From R-RK-3 sp031399085 (GTDB lineage: Bacteria; Pseudomonadota; Alphaproteobacteria; Rhizobiales; Rhodomicrobiaceae): a stretch of DNA of 64,000 bases. Shown in pieces: positions 44,729 through 54,503 of the stretch. The notes beneath the pieces are model-generated. The model had not been told where the DNA came from, ran no database searches, and saw only the letters and a program-made list of their open reading frames with translations. Position numbers and translations under genes: made by a program. Location: positions 1-64,000 of the forward strand of contig JANNOQ010000079.1 of assembly GCA_031399085.1 (NCBI GenBank), written 5' to 3'. Numbering within the stretch: position 1 is the stretch's first letter; every line of letters starts with the position of its first letter.

Positions 44729-46917
44729 AGGTCTCCTTTAGCCTGCTGATTGGGGGGTGGCGCAAGGCCGGCAATGCGGCTTAACACCATCCCTTCGGTG
44801 AGAAATTGTGGAAGAATCTCCGGGGCCGCATTCGGCAATCCGGAATAGAGCAGGTACAGCGGCACGCCGGCGCGCCCGTGCGTCGTCAGCAGCGCCGTGA
44901 TTTCCGGATCGCGGTTGGTCCAGTCTCCGACCAGATAGACAATGCCGCGCGTCGCGAAGGCGGCAGCTACGCTTTCGGAGCGGAGCGCCACGCGCTCGTT
45001 GACCTTGCAAGTGATGCACCATGCAGCGGTCAGATTGACAAAGACGGGCTTATTCTGGCCGACGAGCTCGGCGAGCCGGGCTGAGGTAAAACGCTCGGCG
45101 ACCGGCCCGCCTGTTGCATCGCCCCGCGCCGTGAAGGACGCGCCCTGCGGAGCCGTCGCCGGCAGGCTGGCCGCGCCGAGACCGATCGCCGCAAAAGCAA
45201 CCAGCGCCGCGACGCTGCCTCGAAGGCTCGCCATATCCTGTGTCCGTCCCAGCAGCCAGGCCGCAAAGGCGACGCCAAGCAGCGTGATCAACCCCGCCAC
45301 CACGCCGTCGCTGCCCTGTTGGACGCTCAGCACCCAAAGCAGCCATCCAGCCGTCGCATAGAGTGGAAACGCCATCAGCTGTTTGAATGTCTCCATCCAC
45401 ATGCCCGGCTTTGGCATCCAGCGGCCCAGCGCGGGCGAAAGGCTGAGCAAGACGATTGGCAGCGCAAAGCCGAGGCCAAGCGCCAGTAGCACGGCAAAAA
45501 CGGTCGGCGCGGGCTGGGTGAAGGCATAGCCGATCGCCGCGCCCATAAAGGGTGCGGTGCAGGGAGTGGCGACGACCGTGGCGAGCACGCCGGTGAAGAA
45601 ATATCCGGCGAGGCCCGCGCGGCGCGTCAGCCCGTCACCAAGACCGGCGACGCTGCTTCCGATGATGAAAACGCCCGAAAGATTTAAAGCCAGCGCCAGG
45701 AACAGCGCCATCATCGCCAGCACGAATGTGGGCGACTGAAACTGCATCCCCCAGCCGATGACGCTTCCCCCGGTCCGCAGCGCGACGATTGCGATGCCGA
45801 TGGCGGCGAAACTTGCAAGAACGCCACCGAGATAGACCAAGCCCTTGGCGCGCCGCCTGCGGCCGTCCCCCGCATCCCTCGCAAGCGAGAACGCTTTCAG
45901 CGACAGAACCGGAAACACGCAGGGCATGAGATTGAGGATCAGACCGCCGAGAAAAGCAAAGCCGAGCGCGAGGGCGAGCGACAGACTCTCCGGCGGCTCG
46001 GCCGGAATGAGCTGGGCGGTGGTCGCGGGCATCGCGATGGGCAGCTCAGAGGGTGCCGCGCTCATACTATAGCCGCGCCGTTCGAGGCTCCCGTCCGGCC
46101 CGCGCGTTTCCACCGCGAGGACGCCCGAAAGCGGGGCCGCTCCGGCGGAGGCGGCAAGCTCGCCGGGCGCGAGCCGCATGAGGAGTTTGCCGTCCTCGAA
46201 GGCCGCAATCTGCGGCGCGGCATTCTCGATCTTCCCCCATTCGAGCGGGAAGAAATGAATCTTGGCATCCGCCGGAATGCGACCGCCTGAGTTTTCAACC
46301 TTCAACGCCACGCCGTCCGCGCGGGCGTGGAAGGTTGCCGCCCACGGCGCTGGCTCAGGCAGTTTTTTTCGGGCGGCACTGATGACTGACGCGTGCGGCG
46401 ACGGGCGCGGCGATACCGTCCCGCCCAACAGCGACAGGCTGAGCCGCACCGACGCCTCTTCGGGCACGCAGATCTCTTCGCAGACCAGCCATTTGACATC
46501 GGCGGCAATATCGAGAGCGGCGCCGCTGATCGTCTGCGGCACGATAATGTCGGTCAGCAGCACAACTTCGTCTGAATAGCCGAAGTTCATCAGGGGACCG
46601 ACGGGAATCGCGTGAGGAACGGGCCATTGGATCGGCCCGGCGGACACGCCCTCCGGAAGCTTCCAATGAATTTGCGTCGGCTCGCCGGAGTCGCCCGGAT
46701 TGCTCCAATAGGTATGCCAGCGCGGCCGGATAGTTTGGCGAAGCGCAACAGTCACAGTGTCGCCCGGCGCAATCGAAGCCTTTTCCGCAATCAGCTCGAC
46801 CCGAACGAGGGGCGGTTTTTGCGACGGAGTTTGCGCGAAAGCGGCGTTTTGCGCGCCATAAAAAAATATCGTAAAGGCAATCAGCAGATATAACCCGAGT
46901 GACGGAACTCTATGCAT
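44725..46917 (-). CDS. dsbD: DsbD/ScsB-like thiol:disulfide interchange protein
   Basis: 730 residues: signal peptide (residues 1-28), about 300 residues of periplasmic DsbD-alpha-like domain, eight helices of the DsbD membrane domain (LGFAFLGGLILNLMPCVFPV; VATPCTAPFMGAAIGY), and a thioredoxin C-terminal domain with AAWCITCKVNE. It moves electrons from cytosolic thioredoxin to periplasmic partners. ATG 46917 gives a clean signal peptide; 46971 is the longer frame. The Cys pair in the core (MPC, TPC) is intact. Confidence 0.88.
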   Translation of the reverse strand: MHRVPSLGLYLLIAFTIFFYGAQNAAFAQTPSQKPPLVRVELIAEKASIAPGDTVTVALRQTIRPRWHTYWSNPGDSGEPTQIHWKLPEGVSAGPIQWPVPHAIPVGPLMNFGYSDEVVLLTDIIVPQTISGAALDIAADVKWLVCEEICVPEEASVRLSLSLLGGTVSPRPSPHASVISAARKKLPEPAPWAATFHARADGVALKVENSGGRIPADAKIHFFPLEWGKIENAAPQIAAFEDGKLLMRLAPGELAASAGAAPLSGVLAVETRGPDGSLERRGYSMSAAPSELPIAMPATTAQLIPAEPPESLSLALALGFAFLGGLILNLMPCVFPVLSLKAFSLARDAGDGRRRRAKGLVYLGGVLASFAAIGIAIVALRTGGSVIGWGMQFQSPTFVLAMMALFLALALNLSGVFIIGSSVAGLGDGLTRRAGLAGYFFTGVLATVVATPCTAPFMGAAIGYAFTQPAPTVFAVLLALGLGFALPIVLLSLSPALGRWMPKPGMWMETFKQLMAFPLYATAGWLLWVLSVQQGSDGVVAGLITLLGVAFAAWLLGRTQDMASLRGSVAALVAFAAIGLGAASLPATAPQGASFTARGDATGGPVAERFTSARLAELVGQNKPVFVNLTAAWCITCKVNERVALRSESVAAAFATRGIVYLVGDWTNRDPEITALLTTHGRAGVPLYLLYSGLPNAAPEILPQFLTEGMVLSRIAGLAPPPNQQAKGDL

Positions 46918-47438
46918 CCCGGCCGGTTTTATTGTGCAGTGCGAAGTTTTTTCCAGTGGTGACGTTACCATAGGCCTTTGCTGAACGAGTGGAGAATGAT
47001 TCTAAGCCGCACCGATCCATAACAACGGTGGGAGGTATCTCAACTCGCAGTTAGACCATAAATCCGGTGATGCCGGAACAAACATTGGCTCACAGTTAGT
47101 TGAGCACGGATGCGGGTTGCGGTTGGGCAGCGAAAACGGTTGTCGGCAAATGAGAGCCAATGCGTTTGTTGACGGACATACGGCTGAATTTGTGCTTTTG
47201 TGCAGGCGCCTGTTGCGGGCGCTAACTGAGCGCGCTAAAGCACAGCGAAATTATGGAGTTTCGCCATGCACGAACGCCTCAAATTCGCCTAAAAGGAACG
47301 AAAGGTCTCACAAGTCTGTTCGAGCGATCTGATGCGGATTTTGGGGGGAAACGGCTTCCGCAATCAAGTTGCGCTGTTACCGGGTACTAAATCTTTTTAC
47401 ATGAGGGCGGCCGCCGCTACCAGGTGAGCCGAGGGTCG
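46918..47438. other. 521-bp divergent promoter region, dsbD and mdoG
   Basis: Genes run outwards on both sides. A distant inverted repeat GTGCTTT...AAAGCAC (47194-47241) surrounds a GC-rich core. No gene and no clear regulator site. Confidence 0.5.
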
Positions 47439-48986
47439 ATGGATCGTCGCAACTTCATCAAGCTTGCGAGCGCGTTTACGCTTGCGAACGGCCTCTCGAA
47501 TGAGGGCGCCGCTGCGCAACCGGGAGAGACGCCTCCCGGCGGTTCGGGCGACGAAGGCGTGTTTTCCGAGCAATGGCTGTTCACTAAAGCTGAAAACCTC
47601 GCACGCAAGCCCTACGAGCAGCCTGAACTCAACCTCCCGTCCGAATTGGCCGATCTCGATCAGCAGCGCTATCAGGCGATCCAGTACAAGGCTGACGCGG
47701 CGGTCTGGAAGGACGACCCGTTCACGTTCGACCTGCAATTTCGCCATACCGGCTTTCAATATAAAGTGCCGGTTGAGATCTATCTGATCGACGCGAACGT
47801 GGCGCGCCCGTTCAAATATTCAACTGCGCTGTTTGATTTCGGCGCGCCCTTGACCGCCCCCCCGGCGGACTCGCAATCCGGATTTTCCGGCTTGCGCGTC
47901 CACGCGCCGATCAACCGTCCTGACTCCATGGACGCCTTCCTTAGCATCCAAGGCGCGAGTTATTTCCGCGCGATTGGCGCCGGTCAGGCGTTCGGGCTGT
48001 CGGCGCGCGGCATCAGCGTCAACACCGCGCAGCCGCAGGGCGAGGAATTCCCCGGCTTCCGCGCGCTCTGGATCAAAAAACCGGCAGTCGACGAACGGCA
48101 ATTGCTGATTTACGCGCTGCTGGATGGTCCGAGCCTAACCGGCGTTTACAAGTTCCGCGCCGAGCCGGGCCGGATGACCACGATCGACGTGGAATGCACA
48201 CTGTTTCCGCGCAAGCTGCTTACTCATGTGGGCATCGCGCCGCTTACTAGCATGTATTTCTTCGGCTCGGCCGACGCAACGCGGGCCGACGATTACCGTC
48301 CTAACGTGCACAGCTCGGGCGGCCTGCAAATCTGGAACGGCGCGGGCGAATGGCTCTGGCGTCCGGTGACCAATCCCGAGCGGCTGCAATACTCAGCCTT
48401 CGCGGACAAGACGCCAAAAGGGTTCGGTCTGCTGCAACGCCGGCGCGGCTTTCACGACTATGAGGATATCGACGCGCGGTTCGGCGACCGGCCGAGCGTC
48501 TGGGTGGAGCCGATCGGCGATTGGGGCGATGGCGCGATTGACCTTATCGAATTGCCGTCGCGCAGTGAAATCTACGATAATATCGTTGCGTTCTGGCGGC
48601 CCAAGTCGCCGCTAGCCGAAATCGCCAGCCACTATTTCCGCTACCGCCTGCATTGGGGTTGGGAGCCGCCCGTGCGCAGCACCCTTGCCCAAGCCATCCA
48701 AACCCGGACCGGCGCGCGCGGCTCGCCCGATGTGCGGTTTTTTGTAATCGATTTTGTCAGCGGCAGTTCATGCAACGGCTGTAATCTGCCGCCGTTCACA
48801 GCCGACGTTCGCACTGGCGACGGGGAAATAAGAAATGTTGCCGTGCGCGAAAACGCGGCAACGGGAGGACAGCGCGTCACGTTCGATTTTCGACCTGGGA
48901 GGGTTGATCAGACGGATCTTCGCTGTGAGCTGAAACAAAACGGCCAAGCGATCTCCGAAACGTGGATATACCGCTGGACAGTTTAA
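47439..48986 (+). CDS. mdoG: Periplasmic glucan biosynthesis protein (MdoG/OpgD family)
   Basis: 515 residues, full family length. MDRRNFIKLASAFTL is a twin-arginine signal, a feature of the OpgD branch rather than E. coli OpgG. Family blocks are seen, such as YFRAIGAGQAFGLSARG, FPGFRALWI and FVSGSSCNGCN. It branches or modifies the linear glucan made by MdoH in the periplasm. ATG 47439 preferred over GTG 47424. It is followed directly by mdoH. Confidence 0.93.
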   Translation: MDRRNFIKLASAFTLANGLSNEGAAAQPGETPPGGSGDEGVFSEQWLFTKAENLARKPYEQPELNLPSELADLDQQRYQAIQYKADAAVWKDDPFTFDLQFRHTGFQYKVPVEIYLIDANVARPFKYSTALFDFGAPLTAPPADSQSGFSGLRVHAPINRPDSMDAFLSIQGASYFRAIGAGQAFGLSARGISVNTAQPQGEEFPGFRALWIKKPAVDERQLLIYALLDGPSLTGVYKFRAEPGRMTTIDVECTLFPRKLLTHVGIAPLTSMYFFGSADATRADDYRPNVHSSGGLQIWNGAGEWLWRPVTNPERLQYSAFADKTPKGFGLLQRRRGFHDYEDIDARFGDRPSVWVEPIGDWGDGAIDLIELPSRSEIYDNIVAFWRPKSPLAEIASHYFRYRLHWGWEPPVRSTLAQAIQTRTGARGSPDVRFFVIDFVSGSSCNGCNLPPFTADVRTGDGEIRNVAVRENAATGGQRVTFDFRPGRVDQTDLRCELKQNGQAISETWIYRWTV

Positions 48987-48997
48987 GGCTCACCCCA

Positions 48998-51193
48998 ATG
49001 CAAGATATGAATACGGCATTTGAGGCGCCCCTCCCCGTTGAGAGATCCGTCGAAAGATTTCCGCAGCAGGATTTGTGGCATTTCGATCAGGCGAACCGCC
49101 GAAAGGTGCGCGCCGACAATACGGCCATCGTCCGCCGCGTGTTCGTACTGCTCGGCGCGGCGCTGCTGACAGCCTATCTCACACGCGAACTCATCCTCGT
49201 GCTCGGCGTCGGTGGTTTTGCGGCGCTTGAAGTCGTTCTGATCGGCCTGTTCGTCCTTAACATCGCCTGGCTGTCGCTCTCTTTCATGACGGCGCTCTGC
49301 GGCTTCCTGGTCATAACCCTCGGGCTGAAACCCTCCATCGTCAACGCGCCAAGCGAGGAAGAGGCCCGAGCGCTGCCGGAGGGGCGTACGGCGATTTTAA
49401 TTGCCACCTACAATGAAGCGCCGGAGCGGATTTTCGGCATGGCGCTGGCGACCATCAGGGAGCTGGAGACCTCCGGTCACGGCGAGAGCTTCGACGTTTT
49501 CATCCTGTCGGATACCACCGATCCGGACATTTGGGTGCATGAAGAAGCCGCCTTTAAGGCCGCGCGCGCCAAGCCGGGCAGCGGACCGCGCCTCTATTAC
49601 CGCCGCCGCGCGTCGAATGCCGGCAAGAAGGCCGGCAACATCGCCGATTGGTGCCGCCGCTGGGGGCCAGCCTACGACTATATGATCGTGCTGGACGCCG
49701 ACAGCCTGATGACCGGGGCCTCGCTGGTCAAGCTGGCCCATTGCATGGACCGGATGCCCGAGGCCGGATTGATCCAGACGGTTCCGGTGACGATCGGGCG
49801 CAACACCCTGTTCGCGCGGATGCAGCAATTCGCGGGCGGCGTCTACGGTCCGATCATGGCGACGGGGCTGGCATTTTGGCATCGCGGCACCGGGAATTTC
49901 TGGGGCCATAACGCCATCATCCGAGTTCGCGCCTTTATGGAATCGGCTGGCCTTCCGCAGCTTTCGGGCCTGCCGCCGTTCGGCGGGCAAATTCTCAGCC
50001 ACGATTTCGTCGAAGCGGCGCTGATGTGCCGCGCTGGCTGGCGCGTCTGCATGGCCCCCGAGATCAAAGGCTCGTATGAGGAAATCCCACCCAGCCTGAT
50101 TGATTTCGCCACACGCGACCGGCGTTGGTGCCAAGGCAATCTGCAGCATTCCCGCATCATCGGCGCCAAGGGCCTCCGCCCCATGAGCCGCGTCCATCTC
50201 GGCATGGGCATCATGGCCTATCTTTCAGCGCTGATCTGGTTGCTGTTCCTGGTCACTGCGCTATCGCTGACAATCCAGCAGCTCACCGCCAAGCCGATCT
50301 ATTTCGGCGGCGATCAAACGCTGTTTCCAACCTGGCCGATGCAGGATAGCGAACGCGCTTTGAGCCTCCTGTTTTGGACGTTGACATTGCTGCTCGTGCC
50401 GAAGCTGTTTGGTCTTGTCCTCGTCCTCTTCGACGGAGAAAAGCGCCGCGGCTTCGGCGGCCTTTGGGGGCTGACCTCCAGCGTCGTGATGGAGACGGTG
50501 CTGTCCTCGCTCTTTGCGCACGTCATGATGATCGTCCAATCCGCCGCGATCTTCGACATCATACGCGGCCGCGACAGCGGCTGGAACCCGCAGCGGCGCG
50601 ATGACGGTTCGTTGCCGATGAGCTGGGTCGTGCGCTACCATCTGTTGCATATGACGCTCGGCACCGCGCTTGGCGTATTCACATTTTTGGCCTCCTTGCC
50701 GCTCTTTCTCTGGCTGCTCCCGGCTACGCTGGGCCTGGCCCTGTCCGGTCCGCTCTCTGCCGCGTCGGCAAAGCGCGAATGGGGCGAACGGTTCAAGATG
50801 CTGGGTATTTTCGGCATCCCGGAGGAGAAGCGGCCGCCAGCGATCAGCATTGCCGCACACCAGCGTTCCGAAATGCTGAATCGCGACTTTTCAAAGCACG
50901 AGGCGATTTTCCAACTCGCGGGCGATCCGCAGCTTCGTCATCTGCACCGCCAGCTTATCGAGCTTCAGCCGGTGACGCGCGAGGCGCGGATTTCGCCCAG
51001 CCTCGCCGTCGGACGCGCCAAGCTTGAGATTTCCGCCGATTTGCCGGAATTGTTGCTGCTTCTGAAGCCGAACGAAAAGGCGGCACTGCTGTCCGATCCA
51101 GAGAGCCTTGCGCGGCTGGAGACGATGATTATGCCGTTCATGAAGCCTGCTGCCGGGGCCAAGGCCGCCGAGGCCATCGTTCAAGCAAGCTGA
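48998..51193 (+). CDS. mdoH: Glucan glucosyltransferase MdoH
   Basis: 731 residues. GT2 domain in the middle with TAILIATYNEAPERIF, VLDADSLM (DxD type) and the RRWCQGN motif (QxxRW-like); helices on both sides form the channel. It builds the beta-1,2 glucan backbone from UDP-glucose and pushes it to the periplasm. ATG 48998 comes 11 nt after the mdoG stop; ATG 48962 overlaps mdoG. Hyphomicrobiales more often rely on NdvB for cyclic glucans, so this gamma-type pair is notable. Confidence 0.93.
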   Translation: MQDMNTAFEAPLPVERSVERFPQQDLWHFDQANRRKVRADNTAIVRRVFVLLGAALLTAYLTRELILVLGVGGFAALEVVLIGLFVLNIAWLSLSFMTALCGFLVITLGLKPSIVNAPSEEEARALPEGRTAILIATYNEAPERIFGMALATIRELETSGHGESFDVFILSDTTDPDIWVHEEAAFKAARAKPGSGPRLYYRRRASNAGKKAGNIADWCRRWGPAYDYMIVLDADSLMTGASLVKLAHCMDRMPEAGLIQTVPVTIGRNTLFARMQQFAGGVYGPIMATGLAFWHRGTGNFWGHNAIIRVRAFMESAGLPQLSGLPPFGGQILSHDFVEAALMCRAGWRVCMAPEIKGSYEEIPPSLIDFATRDRRWCQGNLQHSRIIGAKGLRPMSRVHLGMGIMAYLSALIWLLFLVTALSLTIQQLTAKPIYFGGDQTLFPTWPMQDSERALSLLFWTLTLLLVPKLFGLVLVLFDGEKRRGFGGLWGLTSSVVMETVLSSLFAHVMMIVQSAAIFDIIRGRDSGWNPQRRDDGSLPMSWVVRYHLLHMTLGTALGVFTFLASLPLFLWLLPATLGLALSGPLSAASAKREWGERFKMLGIFGIPEEKRPPAISIAAHQRSEMLNRDFSKHEAIFQLAGDPQLRHLHRQLIELQPVTREARISPSLAVGRAKLEISADLPELLLLLKPNEKAALLSDPESLARLETMIMPFMKPAAGAKAAEAIVQAS

Positions 51194-51291
51194 CCAGGGT
51201 CGGGCTGACGCAGCTTTTCTGCCGATGGACTTAGCTCGCTCCGCACCTCGGTGAGAGGAAAACGGGGCAGGACGATCAGAAAGCGCCGCCG

Positions 51292-51666
51292 ATGGCCGAA
51301 TTTTTCTCGATCCTGCTGACAATCTTCAGCTTTATTTTCGGCATCCTGTGGAGCCTTGTTTGGTTCATCCTTAGCGATCTGATTTCGACCCTCCTGTGGA
51401 TCTGCATCGCGGTATGGCTGGCCTTTGCGCTACGCTACCGCAGCTTCAGCGTCGGCAGTTTGGCGCTGCTACGCTACGGCCGTTATGGCCTGAAGTTTGT
51501 CTGGCGCTGGATCAGAGGCCGCCCCGCGGATAGCTCGATCCAACTTGAGCCGGTGACGAAGATTGTCAGGGAATACCAAAGCCGCGTGCCGCTCGGCCAT
51601 GCGTCGGTCTCCGAACAAATGAACATGCTGACGGTCGTTCTGCTGGTCATCCTTGCAAATGCCTAG
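51292..51666 (+). CDS. Small membrane protein downstream of mdoH
   Basis: 124 residues: two hydrophobic helices in the first 50 residues (LLTIFSFIFGILWSLVWFIL; STLLWICIAVWLAFAL), then a basic cytosolic stretch, then a short third helix at the C-terminus (MNMLTVVLLVILANA). No family recognised. 98 nt after mdoH on the same strand, so it may be co-expressed. Confidence 0.6.
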   Translation: MAEFFSILLTIFSFIFGILWSLVWFILSDLISTLLWICIAVWLAFALRYRSFSVGSLALLRYGRYGLKFVWRWIRGRPADSSIQLEPVTKIVREYQSRVPLGHASVSEQMNMLTVVLLVILANA

Positions 51667-51984
51667 CCAGCGGCGGACCCTGATGCGGGGTTGCAACATA
51701 TATTTGCCGAATTGATAATTATCGGTAAAGTTGCGGTTGACCGATGATACACGCACTGATAGCGATGGGTCACGCAACGGGCAAACCGAGCTCGTGCGAA
51801 CGTCGAGTCATTTAATCGCGTTAAAACGCTAAAATAACTTTTTACTACAACCAATTGATTTACGACCAAGTCCGATCCAGTAAAGGCGATAATTAAATGT
51901 CGCGATCTCTTTAATTCTAGATTTCAAAACCATCAGCAATCTGCCCCGCAACTGCAGTTAGCATATTGAATGGAGATTTCCGTC
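51667..51984. other. 318-bp promoter region of the curli locus
   Basis: AT-rich, with a 10-bp palindrome GATAATTATC at 51714-51723 and several T/A-rich patches that could be -10 boxes. No gene. Direct control by CsgD is not testable here, since no csgD is present. Confidence 0.55.
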
Positions 51985-52401
51985 ATGAAGCGGAAATGTG
52001 TACTTGCCTGCGTCATCGCCTTTGCGACTTGCTGCCCAGCGTCGGCTGACCTGATTTACAGGCCGGTCAATCCCTCCTTTGGTGGCGATCCTTTCAACTC
52101 AAATCACCTGCAGGGTCTGGCGGCAAGTCAGAAATCGTTCGAGGAACAGAGTGAAAGCTCCAGCACCCAAAGCACAAGCGAGCGGTTCCTGAACATGCTG
52201 GAATCCCGTCTCTATTCTTCGCTGGCATCACAAGTTGCCGATGCAATCTTTGGAGAAGACGCACAGCCGAACGGCACGATCGTTTTCGATGACCAGCAAA
52301 TCTCGTTTGTGAACACTGGCACAGAGATCCGGTTGACGGTTACGGATTTCAGCACTGGCAAGGTGACCAACATCGTTATCCCAAGTTTGACTTCAAATTA
52401 G
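51985..52401 (+). CDS. csgF: Curli assembly protein CsgF
   Basis: 138 residues with a signal peptide ending around CCPASA. The mature N-terminus LIYRPVNPSFGGDPFNSN matches CsgF, whose first residues plug the CsgG channel (NPxFGG). ATG 51985 has GGAG at proper spacing; 51970 is longer. Extracellular accessory of curlin secretion. Confidence 0.93.
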   Translation: MKRKCVLACVIAFATCCPASADLIYRPVNPSFGGDPFNSNHLQGLAASQKSFEEQSESSSTQSTSERFLNMLESRLYSSLASQVADAIFGEDAQPNGTIVFDDQQISFVNTGTEIRLTVTDFSTGKVTNIVIPSLTSN

Positions 52402-52479
52402 ATCCTCAATTTGAAACCTTCGCCGTCGGACTTGCGGATATTTCAGTTCGTGGATCGCAGAAGGTTCCGGCCGGTGTTG

Positions 52480-53766
52480 ATGAGCCTAAAGGCAATGCGG
52501 CATATGCAGATGATGACAAGGCTTGGCCCAAAAGCTGCGGTGGCTGCGTTGATATTGCTCGGCCTAGCCGGCTGCGGCACCCAAGCGGCGGAGGAACAAC
52601 TCAACGCCGGCATCCTGCCACCTGTCATGAATCCAATCACTGAGATCAATTTAAGCTTGCGCAACCTTCCGCCGCCCGAGCGCAAGGTTGTGGTGGCGGT
52701 CTACAACTATGCCGACCAGACGGGCCAGTATAAACCTTCCGAGACGACGCAGACACTTTCCAGGGCCGTCACCCAGGGCGCGACATCCGTACTGATCAAG
52801 GCTCTACAGGATGTCGGCGATGGAAGTTGGTTTACCGTTGTCGAGCGCGAAAAGATCGACAATCTGCTGAAAGAGCGTCGCATCATCACGCAGATGCGCA
52901 TGACCTATTTGGGCGAAAAGCAAATCGACCCGAAGGCTCTGCCGCCACTGCTGTTTGCCGGAGTCATCTTTGAGGGCGGGATCATCGGCTACGACAGCAA
53001 CCTCCAGACCGGCGGCATCGGCGCGCGGCTACTTGGGATCGGCGCCGATATCAAATATCGCCTCGACACGATCACGATCTATCTTCGGACGGTGAGCACC
53101 AAGAACGGTCAGGTGCTGGCTTCCGTGACGACCCATAAAACCATTGCCTCGATTGGCGTGCAGGGAGGGGTGTTCAAATATATCGCCATCGACAAAATTC
53201 TCGAGGCGGAGGCCGGATTCACAAAGAACGAGCCCGAGCAGCTTGCCGTCCAGCAAGCGATTGAAAAAGCCGTCTACGCCATGCTGATCGAAGGTGCTGG
53301 CAGTAATGTGTGGTCGTTCGCCGACAAAAGCTCGCAGGAGCGGTTGCTTAGCGAATATAGGTCGCAGCAACCCGTGTTGACTCGGCTAGCGGGCAGCGAA
53401 AAAGCAGGAAAAGAGGCCACCGCCGCTCAGGCGCAAGACTCCCAAGTGAAGGCGAAGCAGAATGTCGCCGAGCCGGCTGACGCGCTCGCCAACGCCCCCG
53501 GCCGAAACAGCGCCGGCGATAAGACCTCCGCTCCCGCGGCTAAAGCCTCACCGCACAGCGGCGAGCGGCAACCGGTTTCCGCGCCTCGCACGGCGCCGGT
53601 AACTCCATCGTGGCAGACATCGGTCCGTTCGCTGTCTCCGGTCTCCGGCGTGGGGCCCGTAGCGGGAGCTGCTCGTTCCGCCGCGTCGATATCGCCCAAC
53701 ACCGTTTCGGACGTCTTGCCTGACGCCCTAGAGGAGAGTTTTGGCCATGCGGGTAGCAGTCATTGA
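52480..53766 (+). CDS. csgG: Curli secretion channel CsgG with a long C-terminal tail
   Basis: About 428 residues; E. coli CsgG has 277. The lipobox is LAGCGT, and the CsgG domain runs from NLPPPERKVVVAVYNYADQT through FTVVEREKIDNLLKERR and AGVIFEGGIIGYDSN to about residue 300. The remaining 125 residues are rich in Ala, Ser, Pro and Gly and have no counterpart in CsgG. Start is uncertain among 52480, 52495 and 52510; a TTG frame begins at 52411. Forms the nonameric outer-membrane pore. Confidence 0.9.
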   Translation: MSLKAMRHMQMMTRLGPKAAVAALILLGLAGCGTQAAEEQLNAGILPPVMNPITEINLSLRNLPPPERKVVVAVYNYADQTGQYKPSETTQTLSRAVTQGATSVLIKALQDVGDGSWFTVVEREKIDNLLKERRIITQMRMTYLGEKQIDPKALPPLLFAGVIFEGGIIGYDSNLQTGGIGARLLGIGADIKYRLDTITIYLRTVSTKNGQVLASVTTHKTIASIGVQGGVFKYIAIDKILEAEAGFTKNEPEQLAVQQAIEKAVYAMLIEGAGSNVWSFADKSSQERLLSEYRSQQPVLTRLAGSEKAGKEATAAQAQDSQVKAKQNVAEPADALANAPGRNSAGDKTSAPAAKASPHSGERQPVSAPRTAPVTPSWQTSVRSLSPVSGVGPVAGAARSAASISPNTVSDVLPDALEESFGHAGSSH

Positions 53767-53827
53767 AGGGGCTGGAAGCAAGGAAATCTTTGGACCGATC
53801 GCAGTGGGCTGAACGGGCCTAACGCAG

Positions 53828-53849
53828 TTTCTCGCTAAATGGCGAGAAA
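53828..53849. other. Hairpin between csgG and the first curlin gene
   Basis: TTTCTCGC (53828-53835) pairs with GCGAGAAA (53842-53849) around TAAATG. No T-run on the + strand. It could mark an mRNA processing or 3' boundary that raises curlin over channel expression. Confidence 0.5.
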
Positions 53850-53961
53850 AGAAAGGCAGCAGCATTACGTTTTTGAAATGCCTGCCTCTCACCACCGAAG
53901 GGCAAAATGCCCTCATCCCAGGTATGGATCATACGTCATACCTTAATTTATGGAGAATAAA

Positions 53962-54486
53962 ATGAAGACATACTCAAAATTCGTTGCCGCATCTGTTTTT
54001 GCGTTGCTTGCGGCCTCGCCTGCTCTGGCGGATGGCAATACGAACACATCAAATATCGATCAGATCGGCGTCGATATGACGGCGTCGGCGACGCAGGGCG
54101 GCACCGGCAACACGAGCACCGCCAACATCGACCAAGGGCTGGCCTCGGCAGGTAACAATCTGTCGGCCACCATCACGCAGGATGGCTTTTTTAATGTGCT
54201 GAATGACGCCCAGATCATTCAGAACGACGACGACAGCACAGCGCTTATCACCCAAACCGGCGCGTTCAATCCGCTTAATTATGCACTCATAGACCAGAGT
54301 GGTGTAAGCAACGATGCCACGATCGCGCAGAGCGGCGCCGGCACATCAAATAGTGCCGAAGTCACCCAGTTTGGCACCAACCTGCTGAACACCGCCACGG
54401 TTACTCAGGGCGGCATCCTGAATGACAACACATCCGGTGTTGGACAAAATGGCAGCAATCTCACCGCGACAGTCACTCAGAACTGA
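53962..54486 (+). CDS. csgA: Curlin repeat protein (CsgA-like, major subunit candidate)
   Basis: 174 residues with a signal peptide (AASVFALLAASPALA). The mature part is five to six imperfect curlin repeats with Gln/Asn and Gly spacing, e.g. NIDQIGVDMTASATQGG, SATITQDG, ALITQTG, DATIAQSG. It should polymerise into amyloid outside the cell. ATG 53962 has GGAG upstream. Which of the two curlins nucleates cannot be told from sequence alone. Confidence 0.88.
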   Translation: MKTYSKFVAASVFALLAASPALADGNTNTSNIDQIGVDMTASATQGGTGNTSTANIDQGLASAGNNLSATITQDGFFNVLNDAQIIQNDDDSTALITQTGAFNPLNYALIDQSGVSNDATIAQSGAGTSNSAEVTQFGTNLLNTATVTQGGILNDNTSGVGQNGSNLTATVTQN

Positions 54487-54503
54487 GCGCCAGACCAGCC
54501 AAG

